19,617 nucleotides of DNA from assembly GCA_031424495.1 (NCBI GenBank), contig JANPHP010000019.1, positions 1-19,617 of the forward strand, written 5' to 3'. The notes under the pieces were generated by a model. That model was given only the letters and a program-made list of their open reading frames with translations. It was not told the origin of the DNA and searched no databases. Position 1 is the stretch's first letter, and each line of letters opens with the position of its first letter. The position numbers and the translations under genes were made by a program. The stretch is from JADKCL01 sp031424495 (lineage in GTDB: Bacteria > Bacteroidota > Bacteroidia > J057 > JADKCL01). Below, piece after piece: positions 16,112 through 19,617 of this stretch.

Positions 16112-17749
16112 ATGAAACGCCTCGTCGCCTATTTTTGGATTGGCATCTGCATTGTTTATTCTCTGCATGCCCAAGTGCCTGGCCTTGAGGCCAAAAACTG
16201 GTATTTTGGTGCAGGAACCGATGGGATCATCTTTGATGCTGGCAACATTCCTTATAAAGTGAGCAACAAATACAATGGCGTGGGCTTTGAGGGAATCGTC
16301 GTTGTCAATGATCCGCTGTCGGGTGCTTTGCTCTTTTACAGCGATGGACAAACCGTTGTCAATTCCAGCCACGCAGTCATGTTCAATGGCACTGGGCTAT
16401 TCGGTCACTCCTCAGGTGCGCAGACGGTACAGTGCGTGCCGATGCCCAATTTCCCAGGCAAATTTTACCTGCTCACCAGCCGCGCTTGGGACCTTGCGGG
16501 CGACAACTTGTTTTATTCCGTCGTCGACTTCACAGACCCCCTGTATCCGCTGGGCAAGGTCACCAACAAAAACACCCTGCTCAGCAGCGCGATCTATGGC
16601 CAAGCCAACAAGGTCGTCTCCAAACCCAGCACGACCGACTATTGGTGGATCGGCCATGTGCTCAATACCAATACCTACCACATCATCGCGATCACCAGCG
16701 GCGGCTTCTCTGCGCCCGTGACCTATACTGCCACGGGTACAGCCGGCGGCGACAGCTATACCATGTCGCATTCGCCCATCACCAACAAGGTCGCAGCCTC
16801 TGGCCTAGGGACGATGGGCCTCGCAATGATGGATTTCAACAGCACAACGGGCGTGCTCTCCAACCCGGTGCAAATCTGGAGCGTGGCCTGCGGCCTCGGC
16901 AATTTCTCGCCCGACGGTACCAAGCTCTATTTCATCAAAGATGCCAGCGGCTACAAGTTGCACCAATATGACTTGAGCAATGGCGTCACCACCAATATGA
17001 ATACCTGCTGCTATGCCCACGACACCAAGACGGGGCCTGATGGCAAGATGTACCATATCCACACGTACAGCTCGTCAGTGCCGATCGCAGTGATCAACAA
17101 TCCCAACATGAGCGCCGTGGGCAATGCCTGCGGCTACAATGCCAGCGCCCCGATCGCCGGGACTTTTAATGGGCAGGTGCGTCGGTTTCCCGAGTTTGTG
17201 GTGATGCCCGCAATGCCCGTGTTGGCGGTTACGTTTACGCACATTGCTGCGCAGCAAAGCGGCAGCGGTGTGGATTTGCGTTGGTCGGTTTCTGATGCTT
17301 GCAATGCTTGCCATTTTGTTGTGGAGCGCGGCAATGGCAGGGGCACCTACACGGCAGTCGGCAACCTGCCCTCCAGTGGCGCCACCGAATTTGCGCTGGC
17401 GGATCGTGCAGCAGCCACAGGACATTGGTACTACCGCGTGAAACTGGTGGATGCTGATGGCAAAATCTCCTATTCCGAAGTCGTTGAGGTCGGCGGATCA
17501 GTATCGGGGCTGGCTAATTTTGAGCTGTTTCCCAATCCCTGCCAACAGGAACTGCACATCTTGCTCGACGATCTCAGGGCCGCCGACGTGGCTGTGGAGG
17601 TCATGGACCTGACCGGGCGCAAAGTTCTGGCATTGCACCCAGGGCAAGCGGCTTTCAGCATCGATGTAACTAGCTTGAGCCGAGGCATCTATGTCTTGAA
17701 ATTGATGGCGAATGGCAAGACCGGCTATCGGAAGTTTGAGAAGGAATAA
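16112..17749 (+). CDS. T9SS-exported protein with beta-propeller-like N-terminal part
   Basis: 545 residues from the ATG at 16112, which gives a clean signal peptide (MKRLVAYFWIGICIVYSLHAQ). The frame runs up to an ATG at 16073, but the 13 extra residues would spoil the signal. The mature part opens with NWYFGAGTDGIIFDAG, then GFEGIVVVNDPLSGALLFYSDGQTVVN and a string of segments such as QCVPMPNFPGKFYLLTS, YWWIGHVL and NFSPDGTKLYF. This is a Bacteroidota family of large secreted proteins that appear to fold as beta-propellers with PD40-like blades. A module with LRWSVSDACNACHFVVERG and WYYRVKLVDADG follows, and the type A sorting domain starts at FELFPNPCQQEL and ends YRKFEKE. There is no catalytic motif; a surface binding or scaffold role is inference. 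The gene end lies only 11 bp from the convergent regulator gene, with no terminator between. Confidence 0.88.
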   Translation: MKRLVAYFWIGICIVYSLHAQVPGLEAKNWYFGAGTDGIIFDAGNIPYKVSNKYNGVGFEGIVVVNDPLSGALLFYSDGQTVVNSSHAVMFNGTGLFGHSSGAQTVQCVPMPNFPGKFYLLTSRAWDLAGDNLFYSVVDFTDPLYPLGKVTNKNTLLSSAIYGQANKVVSKPSTTDYWWIGHVLNTNTYHIIAITSGGFSAPVTYTATGTAGGDSYTMSHSPITNKVAASGLGTMGLAMMDFNSTTGVLSNPVQIWSVACGLGNFSPDGTKLYFIKDASGYKLHQYDLSNGVTTNMNTCCYAHDTKTGPDGKMYHIHTYSSSVPIAVINNPNMSAVGNACGYNASAPIAGTFNGQVRRFPEFVVMPAMPVLAVTFTHIAAQQSGSGVDLRWSVSDACNACHFVVERGNGRGTYTAVGNLPSSGATEFALADRAAATGHWYYRVKLVDADGKISYSEVVEVGGSVSGLANFELFPNPCQQELHILLDDLRAADVAVEVMDLTGRKVLALHPGQAAFSIDVTSLSRGIYVLKLMANGKTGYRKFEKE

Positions 17750-17760
17750 GCCTGCTGCCT

Positions 17761-18639
17761 TCAGGTTTCACCGCGCCCAAAGCCGACGGTCTCGCGGTAA
17801 ACTTGCGGCGATACTTCTGCATTCGCCTTGAAAAATCTGCTGAAATAGTATTCGTCGCCATAGCCCAGCTCGTAGGCGATTTCCTTCACGGTTTTGTTGC
17901 TGAGGTAGAGCTCGCGCTTGGCCTCGATCACGATGCGCTCGGCGATGAGGTCGGTGAGCGTCTTGTTGAAATGCAGTTTGGCGACCTTGGCGAGTTGTTT
18001 GGGGGAGATGTTCAACAGATCGGCATATTGGCTGGCGGAATGCATGGTCCTGAAATGCGTCTCGATGGCATCCTTGAGATTTTGCAACAAAAATGGCTGC
18101 TTGAGTTCTGCCGTGTCGGCCAGCGCCTGCGGATGTTGCTGCGCCTTGAGGCGGGAGGCCGTGATCAAAAAGATTTTGAGGTAAGACACCAGCAACTCAT
18201 ACTGCGCCAGCGCCGGATTTTGCATTTCAGCCTTCATTTGCCCGATGAGCATATCCAGAGTCAGGCCCGCTTGCGGATCGATCAGGGTGATGGGCGGCTG
18301 GTAGACATTGTTGAATAAGACGCCGTTGCAGGCCACCTCGCGCTGGTGCATGTGGATGCAAAAAAAGTCGGGGTGAAAACAGATGGCCTCCCCACGCAGT
18401 TCCTGCTCAGTCGTGAGCATGTAGGGCTGATAAGGTGCTAGGGCAAACAATGAATTTTCGGCAAAGGCAAATTCCGTAAAATCGACTCGCGCATTCCCCG
18501 ACCCGGCCTTCACCCAGATCAATGAATAATAATTGTGCCGCTGCAGGTGGTCAAACGCACAATTGCCTTCAAAACTAAAAATCTTGAAAGCCAAGTTGCC
18601 GTTTTGCGGATTCACCATCGTGAAGACATCTTTGCCCAT
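17761..18639 (-). CDS. AraC-family transcriptional regulator
   Basis: 292 residues. The N-terminal half (about 15-130) has the character of the cupin-like ligand domain of AraC regulators: NYYSLIWVKAGSG, FALAPYQPYML, ICFHPDFFC. The C-terminal part (about 188-285) is the double helix-turn-helix: SASQYADLLNISPKQLAKVAKL, then TVKEIAYELGYGDEYYFSRFFKANAEVSPQVYR with the family's typical GY-D--YFSR-FK-----P--YR spacing. It is thus a cytoplasmic DNA-binding protein; the ligand is unknown. It lies 42 bp behind the flavin-binding protein gene on the same strand and probably belongs to the same transcript, so it may control its own operon. The ATG at 18639 is chosen; a second ATG seven codons later is possible. 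Confidence 0.93.
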   Translation of the reverse strand: MGKDVFTMVNPQNGNLAFKIFSFEGNCAFDHLQRHNYYSLIWVKAGSGNARVDFTEFAFAENSLFALAPYQPYMLTTEQELRGEAICFHPDFFCIHMHQREVACNGVLFNNVYQPPITLIDPQAGLTLDMLIGQMKAEMQNPALAQYELLVSYLKIFLITASRLKAQQHPQALADTAELKQPFLLQNLKDAIETHFRTMHSASQYADLLNISPKQLAKVAKLHFNKTLTDLIAERIVIEAKRELYLSNKTVKEIAYELGYGDEYYFSRFFKANAEVSPQVYRETVGFGRGET

Positions 18640-18681
18640 CGCCTTGATTTTAGGGGTACATGTTGTAAAAAGGCATTTGCA

Positions 18682-19296
18682 TCAATGCTGCTGCAATTTT
18701 GCCTTCAAATTTTTGATTTCCTCCTGCTGCCGCTGGATCAATTCGCGTTGCCCCGCAAATGCCGACTCGATCTCCTCGACCGTGTAGCGGGGCGTGATAT
18801 GCTGCGGGCAGTTCCAATCATAAGCCTTCACATGCAGCAAAATCATGCGTTCGGGGCGGGCCTTGTAATCCTCAAGTGAGAGGGTCGACAGGAGGTCGGG
18901 CCGGGCATCGAGCTCGACGACCTCTGCCTCGGCATAGATTTTCAGGCGTGCTCGGGCAGGGTAATCCATCAAAATCAGGGCAACCTTTGGTTGCGTGGCC
19001 ACATTGCCGACCGAGATGTACTGCATATTGCCCTTGAAGTCGATGAATCCCAGCGTGGTCTGGTCGATCACTTTCAAAAAGCCCTTGGGGCCGCCCCGGT
19101 GTTGCAGATAGGGAAATCCATTTTCGCCAACGGTGGCCATGAAAAAATGGTCGCGTCCGGCGATGAATTGCCATTCCTGCTCGCCGAGACCGTCGGTTTC
19201 CCGCTGGGCTTCCATGCGGGCATAGCTGCTGCGGCTGCCAAAGCGGGTCTGCAATTGCTGTACCGCCTCCGTAAATGCAATCTGGGCATAATTCAT
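18682..19296 (-). CDS. Pyridoxamine 5'-phosphate oxidase-like flavin-binding protein
   Basis: 204 residues. The core (about 40-145) shows the split-barrel pattern of predicted flavin-nucleotide-binding proteins related to PNPOx: DHFFMATVGENGFPYLQHRGGPKGFLKVID, FIDFKGNMQYISVGNV, VALILMDYPARARLKIYAEAEVVE. The true PNPOx of vitamin B6 synthesis differs in its C-terminal signature, so I do not call it pdxH. Such proteins usually bind FMN or F420-like cofactors and reduce small molecules; the substrate is not known. The C-terminus (about 180-204, FAGQRELIQRQQEEIKNLKAKLQQH region) is a short charged coiled-coil-like helix, an extra beyond the core fold. It starts 27 bp behind the DUF1348 gene and precedes the AraC regulator by 42 bp, suggesting a three-gene operon. 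Confidence 0.9.
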   Translation of the reverse strand: MNYAQIAFTEAVQQLQTRFGSRSSYARMEAQRETDGLGEQEWQFIAGRDHFFMATVGENGFPYLQHRGGPKGFLKVIDQTTLGFIDFKGNMQYISVGNVATQPKVALILMDYPARARLKIYAEAEVVELDARPDLLSTLSLEDYKARPERMILLHVKAYDWNCPQHITPRYTVEEIESAFAGQRELIQRQQEEIKNLKAKLQQH

Positions 19297-19323
19297 GATT
19301 TTTCGTTTTGGGGAATGAAAGCC

Positions 19324-19617
19324 TCAGAAAAGGGTGCGCTCAGCCTCGGTGATCGCCAGGTCATTGATGCTGGCATAGCGTTTTTGCATATAGCCAAGCG
19401 GGTCAAATTCCCAGAGCTCGTTGCCATAGCTGCGGCACCATTGCCCACTATGATCATGCCATTCGTACTCAAAGCGCACGGCCATCCTGTTTTCCCGAAA
19501 GCCCCAAAGTTCCTTTTTGAGCTTGTAATCGAGTTCTCTTTCCCACTTGCCTTTGAGAAATGCCTTCACAGCCTCGCGCCCGTTGATGAAGTCGGTGCGG
19601 TTGCGCCACTCGGTGTC
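19324..19617 (-). CDS. DUF1348 / NTF2-like family protein, 5' end outside the window
   Basis: Ninety-seven codons are visible up to the right edge, where the frame is still open; the GTG at 19569 is only an internal valine. The sequence EWRNRTDFINGREAVKAFLK, KWERELDYKLKKELW, MAVRFEYEWHD, QWCRSYGNELWEFD and ASINDL matches the DUF1348 family closely; these are about 150 residues long, so roughly the first third is missing. The family belongs to the NTF2-like (SnoaL-type) alpha+beta barrels, which often bind small hydrophobic molecules, but its own function is not known. It is the first visible gene of the probable operon with the flavin-binding protein and the AraC regulator. Confidence 0.9.
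   Translation of the reverse strand, partial: DTEWRNRTDFINGREAVKAFLKGKWERELDYKLKKELWGFRENRMAVRFEYEWHDHSGQWCRSYGNELWEFDPLGYMQKRYASINDLAITEAERTLF

Noticed and set aside
1..19617. tRNA, rRNA, insertion sequence or phage genes
   Set aside because: No tRNA-like cloverleaf, rRNA stretch, transposase, integrase or phage protein was recognised on either strand.

Overview
The window looks like chromosomal DNA of a Bacteroidota member, most likely a gliding or adhesive environmental lineage of the Saprospiria/Chitinophagia/Cytophagia kind. The case for this is four coding stretches ending in type IX secretion system (T9SS) type A C-terminal sorting domains with the YPNP/FPNP start. Supporting signs are Ig-like, HYR and SprB-type adhesin repeats, lipoproteins with Bacteroidota-style lipoboxes, weak or absent Shine-Dalgarno sequences, and a few matches to the TTTG / TAnnTTTG promoter pattern. 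The genus cannot be decided from the sequence. Nothing here is clearly phage, plasmid, transposon, CRISPR or RNA-gene DNA.

Layout, left to right. (1) 2-5188 (+): the C-terminal part of a giant secreted adhesin, built of four 273-bp Ig-like repeats, five nearly identical 489-bp repeats, further HYR units, two SprB-like units and a T9SS sorting domain. (2) 5189-5418: a 116-bp tandem duplication, each copy ending in a strong hairpin, between converging genes. (3) 5419-8174 (-): a probable two-gene unit, an oligopeptide-type ABC solute-binding lipoprotein followed by an unrecognised lipoprotein with a transglutaminase-like Cys/His pattern. (4) 8175-8572: a divergent intergenic region with a heptanucleotide repeat array. 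(5) 8573-9286 (+): a six-helix membrane protein. (6) 9490-11988 (+): the DEAH-type helicase HrpB. (7) 11989-12380: AT-rich, no gene, one exact 13-bp direct repeat. (8) 12381-14051 (+): a T9SS-exported cell-surface protein. (9) 14129-15685 (-): a secreted PHB-depolymerase-like esterase with its own sorting domain, and behind its TAG stop, in the same frame, an orphan second sorting domain without an ATG. (10) 15686-16111: a divergent intergenic region holding a duplicated terminator-like hairpin. (11) 16112-17749 (+): another T9SS-exported protein with a Bacteroidota beta-propeller-like N-terminal part. (12) 17761-19617 (-): a likely three-gene operon of a DUF1348 (NTF2-like) protein, a flavin-binding PNPOx-like protein and an AraC-family regulator.

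The common theme is surface export: adhesin, esterase, two further T9SS cargos and two lipoproteins would all work outside the inner membrane, but they lie in separate transcription units among housekeeping genes and no T9SS machinery gene is present. I did not find a clear new multi-gene system. The best leads are the orphan sorting domain in frame behind the esterase stop, the duplicated hairpin in a divergent promoter region, and the nearly identical repeats of the adhesin.
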